A stretch of DNA of 53,283 nucleotides from Schlesneria paludicola DSM 18645. Lineage in GTDB: Bacteria; Planctomycetota; Planctomycetia; Planctomycetales; Planctomycetaceae. The DNA lies in contig CAMCMU010000032.1 in the NCBI GenBank assembly GCA_945876035.1, forward strand, positions 1 through 53,283. Reading direction: 5' to 3'. A program made the translations under genes and the position numbers. Of this stretch, positions 8,322 to 17,150 are shown piece after piece. A model generated the notes under the pieces. That model ran no database searches. It was not told the DNA's origin and saw only the letters and a list, made by a program, of their open reading frames with translations. Position 1 is the stretch's first letter, and each line of letters begins with the position of its first letter.

Positions 8322-9772
8322 GTGAACAAATCGCGTACCGGCTGACCGTCGGATAGCCGATGCGGCCGTCCCGTCAGATCACGCAATTCTGTGGCAGAAT
8401 CGATGCCGAAACGCCAAAAAATCGTTGCGGCAAGGTCCGCTGTTGTCACCGGATCGGTGGCGGGATAGGCACCGATTCGATCACTCGACCCATACACCGT
8501 GCCGCCACGGATGCCGCCCCCAGCGAGAAGAACCGTGTAACAGTGGGGCCAGTGATCTCGTCCACCATTTTTGTTGATGGTCGGTGTTCGGCCAAACTCT
8601 CCCATCGCGACCACCAGCGTCGACTCCAACAAACCGCGATCGTCGAGATCGTCGATCAACGCACTGAGACTTTGGTCGGCAAGCGGTAAGAGATCATTTT
8701 TGTGCCGGCTGAAGTTATTGTCATGGGTGTCCCAATTTTGGCCCTGTTGGCGAAAATCGTAAACGTTCACAAACGGAACTCCCGCCTCGACCATTCTGCG
8801 CGCGAGGAGCAGATTCTGCCCCCGCATGTGTCTGCCGAATGCCCTTTGAGTGCCGTTGCCGTCGCCATGCACGGGTTCTGGATCATATCCGTATCGCTCG
8901 CGGACGAGAGGCGACTCGTTCGAGAGATCGAGAGCCCGCTGTAAGGTTTCCGAACCGAGGAGCTGAAATGCCTTATCGCAAAACATCTTCCATTGGTCAC
9001 CTTGGGAATCCAACGTCTCCGAAAGCGCCACGCGTTCGAGAGTCTTCAACAGCTGGCGACGTTCGCGAATCATCGACCCCGTGTGACCGTGATGAATCGC
9101 CAACGCCCCCGCCCGATAACTTTTGGATTCAACGTCGAGAGAGATGAGTAACGGATCAAATTTTGGTCCTAGAAATCCACCTCCTTGGCACGGCGTATCG
9201 GTCACGTTGTGAAATACGAATGGTAAGGCCGCGTGAGGGATTTCGATCTTTTGATCCTGCCAGAGATAATTCAGCGAAGCCCCATAACAGGGGTAGAACT
9301 GATTGATTACGGCAAACTCTTCACGATCACCGTTCGGCGATGGGCGTCCTGTTAAGGCCTCTATGGATGCGGAATCATGCAACCCGTTTTTGTGGCTCAT
9401 ACTGCGGATCAAGGCAACTTTATGCATCACGCGAGACATCTTCGGCAAATGTTCACTGACAAACAGGCCGGAGACCGACGACGGGATCGACTGAAACTCG
9501 CCACGCACTTCGGAGGGCGAATCAGGCTTCATATCATACGTATCGAGATGACTCGGGCCGCCATAATAAAAAACAATAATGCAGGCTTTGATCGGTGACG
9601 TCGAACGACTGAGCGACGTCGCCGATTCCGCTTGTAGCGATTGAGCTCGCCACAATCCGGCGAGATTCAGTCCGGCGAGATTCAGTCCGGCGGTGCCCCC
9701 CGCTAATTGGAGAATTCGACGACGACCCAGCGGAGCGACTGCGTTGAAAACGTGACGACTATTTTGCATCAA
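8318..9772 (-). CDS. DUF1501 domain-containing protein, Tat-exported
   Basis: A 484-aa protein with a twin-arginine signal (GRRRILQLAGG near residues 17-27, then a hydrophobic stretch built of repeated NLAGL). DUF1501 proteins have an alkaline-phosphatase/sulfatase-like fold and are expanded in planctomycetes. Family segments seen here are IIVFYYGGPSHLDTYDMKPD, SMSHKNGLHDSASIEALTGR, YDFRQQGQNWDTHDNNFSRH, VAMGEFGRTPTINKNGGRDH and VLLAGGGIRGGTVYGSSDR. The biochemical activity is not established. Such genes usually follow a DUF1549/DUF1553 (PSCyt1/PSD1) gene, but none is upstream here, so this copy is an orphan. A 50-aa ORF overlaps its stop codon. Confidence 0.93.
   Translation of the reverse strand: MMQNSRHVFNAVAPLGRRRILQLAGGTAGLNLAGLNLAGLWRAQSLQAESATSLSRSTSPIKACIIVFYYGGPSHLDTYDMKPDSPSEVRGEFQSIPSSVSGLFVSEHLPKMSRVMHKVALIRSMSHKNGLHDSASIEALTGRPSPNGDREEFAVINQFYPCYGASLNYLWQDQKIEIPHAALPFVFHNVTDTPCQGGGFLGPKFDPLLISLDVESKSYRAGALAIHHGHTGSMIRERRQLLKTLERVALSETLDSQGDQWKMFCDKAFQLLGSETLQRALDLSNESPLVRERYGYDPEPVHGDGNGTQRAFGRHMRGQNLLLARRMVEAGVPFVNVYDFRQQGQNWDTHDNNFSRHKNDLLPLADQSLSALIDDLDDRGLLESTLVVAMGEFGRTPTINKNGGRDHWPHCYTVLLAGGGIRGGTVYGSSDRIGAYPATDPVTTADLAATIFWRFGIDSATELRDLTGRPHRLSDGQPVRDLFT
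9657..9690. repeat. 15-bp in-frame tandem repeat in the DUF1501 signal peptide
   Basis: The unit CCGGCGAGATTCAGT occurs twice in tandem (9657-9671 and 9672-9686) and begins a third time. Read on the minus strand it encodes NLAGL twice in the hydrophobic core of the Tat signal. The period is a multiple of three, so the frame is kept. Confidence 0.9.
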
Positions 9773-10423
9773 TCAATTGCCCTAAGAATGTGGCGCTAGA
9801 GTCCTTATCCGGTGACAGAGTCCATCCAAGATTCGCCCAACGGCTGATCGAGCGTACCACTGTTTTGTCACTGGCCACTTATTTTTTCGGAAGAGGGAGA
9901 CATCGCGAAAGTTAACACGGCGACACAATCACCTTGGCGAACCACATCCATACGGAAAGCAAACGAAATAGTCATAAATAAGTAGTGATTATCAAGAAGA
10001 TACCGAGACTGTCCCCCGATTGCATCAACTAAACGGCATCAAGGGGGGGCGGGTCGGGGAAAATTCGGTATCTCTGCTGCGACCGTTGTGAATTCGTTCA
10101 CCGAACATAATACTACACTCTGAATACGACACTCTGAATTCTGTTGTCCGTCTCGGATCAGGGCACAGTGGCCCTCGTTTCGTTGATGTTTATCGAGGGC
10201 TTGTTCTGGATCTATTTTATCCACTCAACTGTTGGTCGTTCTCGACATCTCGGGTGGTCATCGGACATCGATGCTGTACACGATATGCTTTACGAGATGA
10301 TGTGTGGAGGTTTGTGGCTCTTGGAAATAGCCGTCGAGGAATATATGCGCGGCGTGGTTTGGCGGCGACGAATTTTCTTACGCTGGGTTTATAGTTCTTA
10401 TCTTTTGAGTTAGGAGTTGAACG
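9773..10423. other. Intergenic region without a supported gene
   Basis: This 651-bp space lies between divergent genes and should hold both promoters. Frames in it have no family similarity or good starts. A short imperfect tandem repeat, ACACTCTGAAT, lies at 10115-10125 and 10129-10139. The strong ribosome-binding site TTAGGAGTTG of the lipoprotein gene is at its right end. Confidence 0.6.
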
Positions 10424-10960
10424 ATGATTCTGCGTCGATCCGTATTAACGTTAACGTTGTTGAGCGTGAGTCTGCTACTCGTGGGCTGTTTCCCGCCCAC
10501 CGGGCCAAAGATTGCACCTGCGTCGGGTGTCGTGATGTTCAACGGTGCTCCGATCGAGGGGGCAAGCGTCCGTTTTATGGGGCAGTCAGGTGGTACGAAC
10601 ATGGTTGGATTGGGAGTCACGAACAGCAAAGGCGAATACCGTATTTCAACCTCTGGTAAGGATGGTGCCCTCATCGAAAACCACCGCGTGATGATCGATA
10701 AGTGGCAGGCGGCACCCCGCATGAGCGACGCGGAACTTCAGGCTTTGGTTGAAGCGACCTCCAAAGCCTCTGAAGAGGACGTCACACCCCCGACACCACC
10801 ACCTATGGTACCCCCCAAAAATTTGCTCCCACAGAAGTACCAACATTTCAGCACGTCGGAATTAAACGCCGATGTCATCGGGGGGAAGTCAAATAAATTT
10901 GACTTCAACCTTGTGCCCGAAGACTTATCTTCCGAGAACGTTGCACCCGGCGGCAACTAA
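10424..10960 (+). CDS. Planctomycete lipoprotein with carboxypeptidase-regulatory-like domain
   Basis: A 178-aa lipoprotein. The signal peptide LTLTLLSVSLLLVGC ends in the lipobox LVGC with the lipidated cysteine at residue 22. A short beta-sandwich follows: ASGVVMFNGAPIEGASVRFM, then GVTNSKGEYRIST, the pattern of the small carboxypeptidase-regulatory-like proteins common in planctomycetes. The C-terminal third is rich in proline and glutamate (EEDVTPPTPPPMVPP) and ends in a beta segment (NKFDFNLVPED). A strong AGGAG lies 9 bases before the ATG. Family members are thought to sit on the periplasmic side of a membrane; the partner is unknown. A strong terminator follows 70 bp after the stop, so the gene is a single unit. 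Confidence 0.88.
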   Translation: MILRRSVLTLTLLSVSLLLVGCFPPTGPKIAPASGVVMFNGAPIEGASVRFMGQSGGTNMVGLGVTNSKGEYRISTSGKDGALIENHRVMIDKWQAAPRMSDAELQALVEATSKASEEDVTPPTPPPMVPPKNLLPQKYQHFSTSELNADVIGGKSNKFDFNLVPEDLSSENVAPGGN

Positions 10961-11030
10961 GCGACTGCGGTCCACTCCGTCCCCGAGTCGCCTGTTGAAA
11001 AAAGAGATCGTGGACGCGACCCCATTCTGG

Positions 11031-11088
11031 CTGGGCCGTGATCAAGAAGTGACCGTCTTCTGACTCACGGCCCAGTGGTCGTTTTTTT
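11031..11088 (+). terminator. Rho-independent terminator of the lipoprotein gene
   Basis: The arms CTGGGCCGTGA (11031-11041) and TCACGGCCCAG (11065-11075) pair perfectly over 11 bp. The 23-base loop contains an inner AGAAG/CTTCT pair. A run of seven T lies at 11082-11088. Confidence 0.88.
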
Positions 11089-11453
11089 CGTTGTGCCGCT
11101 GGCGATCAAGCCAATCGGTGTTCCACAGGGATGGCGAGGAGCTGAGTGCGACAGTCGCCACGGCGACGCGTCCTCGCGACATTGGCACCTGCAAAAACCG
11201 GGTGGCGCAGACTCGTCACGGTGGAGCCAATCTCGCTGAACCGCCCTTGAAAAACTCGCAGATTGGCCCTGCATCGTAGCGGTTGAAGTGGTTTGGACCT
11301 GTGGTTCCGAAGACGTGCCGCGGTGGACCACCGGATCAGGAATGCAAACGACAATCGTTGACGCCCCCAAACACTGTTCTTCAACAGGCCGTTCGTGTAC
11401 GTTCTAATGAACCATTGCGTACCCTAACATTGGAACACGTCGAGAACCGAACC
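11089..11453. other. Intergenic region between lipoprotein terminator and xseB
   Basis: No gene is supported in this 365-bp stretch. The frame continuing upstream of xseB into this region shows no family similarity. TTCAACAGG at 11382-11390 is the reverse complement of CCTGTTGAA at 10991-10999, which brackets the space, but nine bases are too few to call an element. Confidence 0.5.
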
Positions 11454-11810
11454 ATGGCGAAACGCAAACCTGCCGAACCGGCACCCGCCTCCGGTGGATC
11501 ATTTGAAGAATCGCTTGTCGAACTTCAGTCCATCGTCTTGGAATTGGAAAATGGCGCCCCCGGTTTGGAGGCATCGTTGGCTCGATTCGAGCGAGGAGTA
11601 GGCCTGCTGCGTGTCTGCCATGGGATCCTCGAATCCGCGGAACAGAAGATTGAAACGTTGACTCAATCCAACACGCCTGATCTCTCCAATTCGGAGTTCC
11701 TCAAGGACCCCACTCGGTTGAACGGCTCTGAAAACGTGACCGAAAATCGGGGTCACATCGATACGAACGACAAGGACGACTCACCCCCGAAATCAGCCTC
11801 CCTGTTCTGA
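11454..11810 (+). CDS. xseB: Exodeoxyribonuclease VII small subunit
   Basis: A 118-aa protein. The core GSFEESLVELQSIVLELENG, then LEASLARFERGVGLLRVCHG and ILESAEQKIETLTQ, is the helical hairpin of XseB, which binds the XseA nuclease to degrade single-stranded DNA to oligonucleotides. XseB is usually about 70-90 aa; this one has an extra polar tail of some 40 residues after the core. The frame is open from 11283, but the ATG at 11454 starts 14 residues before the conserved core and is the sensible start. xseA is not adjacent, unlike the common xseA-xseB arrangement. The stop codon lies inside a 21-bp tandem duplication. Confidence 0.9.
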   Translation: MAKRKPAEPAPASGGSFEESLVELQSIVLELENGAPGLEASLARFERGVGLLRVCHGILESAEQKIETLTQSNTPDLSNSEFLKDPTRLNGSENVTENRGHIDTNDKDDSPPKSASLF

Positions 11811-11844
11811 ATCGGATGCCGAGAGTTCTGAATCGGATGCCGAG
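11804..11844. repeat. 21-bp tandem duplication spanning the xseB stop codon
   Basis: GTTCTGAATCGGATGCCGAG occurs at 11804-11823 and again at 11825-11844, one base apart, a period of 21. The first copy contains the last codon and stop of xseB (TTC TGA). Confidence 0.93.
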
Positions 11845-12057
11845 GGCAGGCACGCGAGAAAGCCTGCACCGGCAGTAAACTTCGCCTCTTCAGCAGCGGC
11901 GTCACAACAGACGCTAATGCCCCAGGCCCAACGTGGCGAGGAACATCGGCAACATTTGCCGGAGTTCCGCTCTTACCCTTCAGACGGGCCCTAATCTTCG
12001 TCGATAATGGACGTGCAACTGTGCCCTTTTGTACGGATTCGTTGCTTGTTTTTGAAC

Positions 12058-12084
12058 ACCCGACATCGACTTCCGATGTCGGGT
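12058..12084. repeat. 11-bp perfect hairpin
   Basis: The arms ACCCGACATCG and CGATGTCGGGT enclose the loop ACTTC. It is 250 bp after xseB. No T-run follows on either strand, so it is not a typical intrinsic terminator; it may still act on RNA 3' ends. Confidence 0.6.
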
Positions 12085-12123
12085 CAGCGGAACGATTCAC
12101 GCGTTCAAAAAAAACCTAAGAAC

Positions 12124-12252
12124 CTGTCCAAGAACGACACCGTGATGTGTCTGAAATCAGCCGGAACGCGCTAGCGTCCGGTTTGTACGTCTCCAACTGA
12201 ACCGGCCGCTAGCGCGTTCCGGCTGATCAACACGATCGTGTTCTTGGACCAG
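12124..12252. repeat. Long imperfect palindrome (129 bp), candidate REP/MITE-like element
   Basis: The central arms at 12157-12183 and 12200-12226 pair over 27 bp with one mismatch (TCAGCCGGAACGCGCTAGCG against CGCTAGCGCGTTCCGGCTGA at their outer parts). A 16-base loop separates them. The outer arms also pair: CTGTCCAAGAAC near 12125 against GTTCTTGGACCAG near 12239-12251, with the self-complementary CACGATCGTG between on the right. It has no coding capacity and ends about 90 bp before the protease start. The size and nested symmetry suggest a dispersed extragenic palindrome or miniature transposable element, but only one copy lies in this window. Confidence 0.8.
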
Positions 12253-12341
12253 TCCTAAGTGTGCGGCAACCGACGCTGATCCAGAAAAGACATCCGGACG
12301 CTCTTTCAGGCCGATCTTCTCGAACTCCGTGGACGAGCGAC

Positions 12342-14186
12342 ATGATTCACCGTTTTTTTCGATTGTCTCGCGTCCTGCGTAGCCAATGCGCACGGGACTG
12401 GAAGGAACATCGATCTTCATATCTCGCGGTGGCCCTTTGCCTGGCTTGTTTTTTGCCTGCGATGTGTCCGGACGAGATGGCGAAACGTCCACAGTCAAAA
12501 TCTGCATTATTAACGGCGTCGCCTTGCGTTTCGACGATTTGCCGCCATCACTTGGCGGAATTCCGATGTTTGCCGGGAACCTGCGCAATCCCGTTAGCCG
12601 ATCAGGAGCGGTATCAGCGCAGCAAAGTGCTGTTCTCGCCACGAGCCGCTGCGGTCGCCGCTGCGGCTCCAATCTCCAGCACATTTCAGCTGCATAGTCG
12701 CTCGTCGGCAACCAAAATCATCTACTTGGACTTTGATGGACACACTACAACGGGAACTCGTTGGAATACCGATCCCAACCCCGATGTGACGAGCATCACC
12801 ACGGCGTCCTTGACGATCGATGACGCTCCCGAATTTTCAGACAGCGAATTCGCCCTGATCCAAGAGATTTGGCAACGCGTGTCAGAACACTATTCGCCAT
12901 TTGACGTGGACGTCACGACTCAGGCTCCTACGTCAGATCAATTGATGAACTCCGGCGGAAGCGATACGAAATGGGGGATACGAGTCGTCTTCGGAAAATC
13001 GACCCCGGATCCCGCTCCGGGAGCGGGAGGCGTCGCTTATTTAAATAGCTTCAACTACGCGACAGACACACCCTGTTTCGTCTATTCCACATCGAGATAT
13101 CATGATGCCAAGGTTCTCGCAGACGCGGCTGTTCACGAGACGGGGCATACGCTTGGGCTGAGTCATGATGGTCGCGACTTGTCGGGTCAAAGCGAGGCTT
13201 ATTATTTAGGACACGGGACGGATGCCACGGGATGGGCACCTCAAATGGGCGTGGGCTATTACAAAAATCTTGTGCAGTGGAGTCAAGGCGAGTATGCCGG
13301 AGCGAATAACCACGAAGATGACCTGAAAATTATTACGAATCTCAAAACCAATGGGTTCGGCTTCCGAGCAGACGATTTCGGGAACACAAAAGACGTATCA
13401 ACCGCCTTAGCGGGGACGCTGGTTTCGAGTACTTTCAATGTCGCTCAAAACGGTGTCATTGAAACGCCGACGGATTCTGACTGGTTCCGATTGACCACGA
13501 GAAAAGGAAGTGTGAATTTAAGTGCCACCGGCGGTCCCGTGACAACGATGCTCGACATCAATCTCGAACTGTATAATTCGCAAGGACTCCTTGTGGTCGC
13601 CAGCAACTCTGCATCGGATCTCTCCGCCTCGATCAATTCCTCAATCGAGGCCGGTACGTACTACTTGAAGATTGAAGGGACTGGAAATGGCGATCCGTTG
13701 GCCAAAGGCTATACCGATTATGGCAGTCTCGGGCAGTACCAGATGACCGGGAGTTATCCTTATGGCACACCACCTGTCGCTTCCAAAATCACGGCGTCGT
13801 ATGTCAAGGCGAAGCGCACACTGACACTGGTCGGGGATGGTGGTCACAACACTGTGACGGTGACCTACAAAAACTCAAAAATTACGGTCGCAGGATCCGC
13901 CTCGACGCAAGTCAATAATTCCGCATCATTCAGCGTATCTCATGTCGGCAGCTTAGTCCTGACGGTGGACTTGAATGCGGGTGACGACTCGCTTTCATTA
14001 ATCGGCCTTGATTCTTCGGCAACCAATATTCGTATGGGTCCCGGAAATGACAGCGTGGTTTTGACTCTTAGTCGCTTTACCACTTTCACTCTTGATGGCG
14101 GTGCTGATACCGATACTCTCGTGATGACTTCGAGCACTCTGCCGGCGGAGGGAAGCGCGAAACGGAACATCACTAGTATTCCGTAA
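12342..14186 (+). CDS. Secreted metzincin-type zinc metalloprotease with pre-peptidase-like C-terminal domain
   Basis: A protein of about 614 aa. The motif HETGHTLGLSHD at residues 265-276 supplies the three zinc-binding histidines (265, 269, 275) and catalytic Glu266 of the HExxHxxGxxH/D metzincins. KIIYLDFDGHTTTGTRWN and FDVDVTTQAPTSD precede it. After the catalytic domain comes a beta-sandwich of the pre-peptidase C-terminal type (DWFRLTTRKGSVNLSATGGP, then YYLKIEGTGNGDP). The end holds glycine/aspartate repeats like RTX calcium-binding turns (DLNAGDDSLSL, GPGNDSVVL, DGGADTDTL). A hydrophobic segment near the N-terminus (YLAVALCLACFLPAMC) suggests export. The ATG at 12342 is chosen over an upstream GTG at 12261 that would begin at the edge of the palindrome. 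Substrate unknown. Confidence 0.85.
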   Translation: MIHRFFRLSRVLRSQCARDWKEHRSSYLAVALCLACFLPAMCPDEMAKRPQSKSALLTASPCVSTICRHHLAEFRCLPGTCAIPLADQERYQRSKVLFSPRAAAVAAAAPISSTFQLHSRSSATKIIYLDFDGHTTTGTRWNTDPNPDVTSITTASLTIDDAPEFSDSEFALIQEIWQRVSEHYSPFDVDVTTQAPTSDQLMNSGGSDTKWGIRVVFGKSTPDPAPGAGGVAYLNSFNYATDTPCFVYSTSRYHDAKVLADAAVHETGHTLGLSHDGRDLSGQSEAYYLGHGTDATGWAPQMGVGYYKNLVQWSQGEYAGANNHEDDLKIITNLKTNGFGFRADDFGNTKDVSTALAGTLVSSTFNVAQNGVIETPTDSDWFRLTTRKGSVNLSATGGPVTTMLDINLELYNSQGLLVVASNSASDLSASINSSIEAGTYYLKIEGTGNGDPLAKGYTDYGSLGQYQMTGSYPYGTPPVASKITASYVKAKRTLTLVGDGGHNTVTVTYKNSKITVAGSASTQVNNSASFSVSHVGSLVLTVDLNAGDDSLSLIGLDSSATNIRMGPGNDSVVLTLSRFTTFTLDGGADTDTLVMTSSTLPAEGSAKRNITSIP

Positions 14187-14353
14187 TCGACTTCGATGAA
14201 GCCTCTGGAGGATGACACACGTTGCCACGAATACGGTCTGTTCTTTACAAAATCGTTCTTGGTTACGGACACTGTGGCGGCCTGTGGGGTGTCGATCTTT
14301 GGCGGAATCGGCCCGAGGCCGTTGGCGGAAAACCGATGCGGTGTACAACGGCT

Positions 14354-15955
14354 ATGACTATTGATCGCTGGGCGTCTCGACGATGGAGCATCCGCTGGGG
14401 ACTCCCATTCGCCCTGTTTTGGTCACTGTGTGCCGCGCAACAACTGTGTGCCGCACCATCCGAAGAGGCTCCAAACGTCGTCGATCCGTCCTTAGCAGGT
14501 CGCCCATGGGCCGCTCTCTGGATTTCGAGTTTGGGGCGTGTTCTGGCCGCTTGTGATTTGGTGTACGACTCGGTGGACCGTCCGGATTTGGCCGAGTCAC
14601 TTGAGGAACGTCTGGGAAATTTTCGTTCGTTTGGTGGAATCGATCGGAAACGTCCATTGGGAATCCTGTGGACTTGGAGCGATACGGAACCAATCGCCAC
14701 GGTCTTCTTGCCGGTTGCACAGATCGACGAGTTGATGAAGACCGCAACATTTGATGTCGTTGAATTTCGCCGGGTGGCGCACGATCGATTTGAGATTGAT
14801 CGCCCCGGGAGTCCCTATCACGTCTTGCTCCGATCCGGATATGCTTTGCTTGGCGATGATCCTACGGCAATGCAAGCTCTCCGGGAATCACCGGATCAAA
14901 TGACGGAGTCGCTTCAGGCCAAATACGATTTAGTTTTCAATCTTGACATGCGACAGATGCCGCGTCTTGCGAAAGAGCGTTGGATCGAGAATCTGAAGAC
15001 TCAGATCGAACCCTGGTTGCAGCCTCAAGATCGCGAGACGATCGAAACGGCGACGATACGCCGGACGTTCGGCGTCGCCGTGTTGACACTGGCCAACCGC
15101 GTCATCCTCGATGTCCGCAGGCTGACCATCGGTTGTCGCATTGATGCCGAAAAACGCCAGATCTCCTTGGAACTGATCGTGCTGGGGGAGCCGGGAACGA
15201 CGATGGCCAGCGAGCTCAATCAAGTCGTCCTCAAAAAGCACCAATTCTCGTCGCTTGTTCAGTCGCCGGCCATGCTTGGAGTCGCTTTCAATTGGCCTCT
15301 TCAGTCGTTGTTTCAAAATCGTTCTCGTCTGCTGAAAGAACCTCCGCCTAGCCTGCGGCTTAACGGCGGCGTTCAGCTCGTTGGCAACAGCTGGGCGGAG
15401 GCCACTTTGATTGCGGGCCTTTACGGACCTGAAGTGGCAATACTGACCGGAACGATTCCGCAACTCTTGGTACAGTTGGAAAAGTCGGGCCAAGGCGTGG
15501 TGTCGAACGAAACTCCAGCGGTTCACCGCGACGTCGTCATTCGCCAGATCGTCGCTTACAAACCGCCCCCGCTGCTGAGCCAATTTCTCGGCCCTCGTGC
15601 GGAAGTGTTGATTGGTCAGGCTCCGCAAACGATGTGGCTGGCGGTTGGCGATCCCTCCTCCCTGCGAATGCATTTGCAGCAGGCGATCGATGCGGTCGCT
15701 GGGACGGCGCAGGACCGACGAGACGACACTCTCTTGCAAAGTCGGGTGGTCTTAGGAAAACTGCCGTTGGTCGGGACGTTACCCGAGATTGACTCGGCGA
15801 CCGGCTCTCCCTCTGAACCCCCAGCAGAGTGTCAATTGTCGATCGAACCGATCCGGAATGGTCTCAGGGCCCGCGCCGTTACTGAACGGGACATTTTTAA
15901 ACGGATTGGTCGGGAATGGGCTAGGCAAGTAGATCAACTCCACCCGGTCAAGTAG
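14354..15955 (+). CDS. Exported protein of unknown function
   Basis: A protein of about 533 aa that I do not recognise. It begins with a signal peptide (basic WASRRWSIRWG, then LPFALFWSLCAAQQLCAAP). The rest is soluble and mixed alpha/beta without cysteine clusters, repeats or catalytic motifs I can name. Segments such as LVFNLDMRQMPRLAKERWIE and EATLIAGLYGPEVAILTG recall the large exported hypothetical proteins of planctomycetes. Starts at 14222, 14336 and 14354 are all in frame; 14354 puts the signal peptide at the right distance. It lies 167 bp after the protease stop and 167 bp before parA on the same strand. Function unknown. Confidence 0.75.
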   Translation: MTIDRWASRRWSIRWGLPFALFWSLCAAQQLCAAPSEEAPNVVDPSLAGRPWAALWISSLGRVLAACDLVYDSVDRPDLAESLEERLGNFRSFGGIDRKRPLGILWTWSDTEPIATVFLPVAQIDELMKTATFDVVEFRRVAHDRFEIDRPGSPYHVLLRSGYALLGDDPTAMQALRESPDQMTESLQAKYDLVFNLDMRQMPRLAKERWIENLKTQIEPWLQPQDRETIETATIRRTFGVAVLTLANRVILDVRRLTIGCRIDAEKRQISLELIVLGEPGTTMASELNQVVLKKHQFSSLVQSPAMLGVAFNWPLQSLFQNRSRLLKEPPPSLRLNGGVQLVGNSWAEATLIAGLYGPEVAILTGTIPQLLVQLEKSGQGVVSNETPAVHRDVVIRQIVAYKPPPLLSQFLGPRAEVLIGQAPQTMWLAVGDPSSLRMHLQQAIDAVAGTAQDRRDDTLLQSRVVLGKLPLVGTLPEIDSATGSPSEPPAECQLSIEPIRNGLRARAVTERDIFKRIGREWARQVDQLHPVK

Positions 15956-16122
15956 GAACCGCCCGAACGCGGTCTGTTTCGAAGCGTGTGGGGGAGCAAA
16001 TCGCGGGGTCGGAGACAACTCGTCTTTCTTGGAATGACCGGTTCGGATAGATTCCGGTCGGTCGCGGATCCGCCCATTTTTGAACCGTGTGGGCGATGGT
16101 CGACTTTGGAAAAGGAAGTCCA

Positions 16123-16962
16123 ATGCGCAGTATCTGCGTCATGAATCAAAAAGGCGGTGTCGGGAAAACGACGACCAGTGTGAATCTGGCCGCAGGCCTC
16201 GCCAAACAAGGGCGCCGTGTCTGCCTGATCGATCTTGACCCGCAGGGTCATTCATCGCTGCATTTGGGCGTCGATGCGTTTGGACAAACGCCAACAATTT
16301 ACGACGTTCTGTCCGGCACGAAGACACTTGCTGAAGTGAAACAACTGGCGGCCGATCATTTATGGGTCGTTCCCTCGGACCTCGATCTGGCAGCGACGGA
16401 AGTGGAGTTGGTGGACACTCCCGGACGCGAGCTGATTCTCCGGGGTGCCGTCGAAAGACTGATTCAGCAACACCCCTTCGATTACATTGTGATGGATTGC
16501 CCGCCATCTCTGGGCGTCTTAACAATTAACGCCTTGACCACGGCCAAGGAGGTCTTCATTCCCTTACAGCCCCACTTTCTTGCGTTGCAGGGAATGTCAA
16601 AGCTGTTTGAGACGACAGCCCTCGTCAAGAGACGACTCAACCGCGACTTGAAGGTCAGCGGGATTATTCTCTGTCTGTATGAAACCGCCACCCGACTTGC
16701 GGCAGATATCACAGATGACCTGATCCGTTTTTTGGAGCAAAGTGATCCGCAGGCTCCTTGGAAGAACGCGAAAATTTTTGACAGCCGGATCCGACGAAAC
16801 ATCAAGCTGGCCGAATCACCGAGTTTTGGGCAATCGATCTTCGACTACGCCCCCAAGAGTTCTGGGGCGATGGACTATGCCGCTCTCGTGTCAGAAATCC
16901 TCGCGACGGAAATGGGGGTAATGTCTCAGCCGATTCCGGTCACGACTCCCGTTGCAGCCTAA
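16123..16962 (+). CDS. ParA-family ATPase
   Basis: A 279-aa MinD/ParA-type ATPase. The deviant Walker A KGGVGKTT is at residues 10-17 with the signature lysine. [16 protein letters not shown] is the A' motif and [19 protein letters not shown] the Walker B. The conserved [17 protein letters not shown] and [20 protein letters not shown] complete the family pattern. Such proteins form ATP-dependent dimers that segregate or position DNA or protein cargo. AGGAAG eight bases upstream supports the ATG at 16123 over an upstream start at 16087. No parB lies beside it, so this is an orphan ParA whose cargo cannot be read from the sequence. The next gene encodes a membrane-anchored HEAT-repeat protein. 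Confidence 0.93.
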   Translation: MRSICVMNQKGGVGKTTTSVNLAAGLAKQGRRVCLIDLDPQGHSSLHLGVDAFGQTPTIYDVLSGTKTLAEVKQLAADHLWVVPSDLDLAATEVELVDTPGRELILRGAVERLIQQHPFDYIVMDCPPSLGVLTINALTTAKEVFIPLQPHFLALQGMSKLFETTALVKRRLNRDLKVSGIILCLYETATRLAADITDDLIRFLEQSDPQAPWKNAKIFDSRIRRNIKLAESPSFGQSIFDYAPKSSGAMDYAALVSEILATEMGVMSQPIPVTTPVAA

Positions 16963-17150
16963 AATTTCAGTTGCTTCGATCGCGTGGAGACTGAAATTTC
17001 CTCGTTGAATTGGCGTTCGGCGGCCAATCTCGTTGAAAAGTCCGCTGAAATCATTTGCACTTGAGCCTATAATCCGACTCCCTGCTGACGAGTTGTCCCG
17101 GCAGAGGGTTCCGATGGCTTGTTCGCTCGAAATGCAAATTGGTTCAACAG

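Noticed and set aside
10144-10413. An 89-aa plus-strand frame before the lipoprotein gene
   Set aside because: It begins with TTG without a ribosome-binding site and shows no recognisable domain; it lies where promoters are expected.
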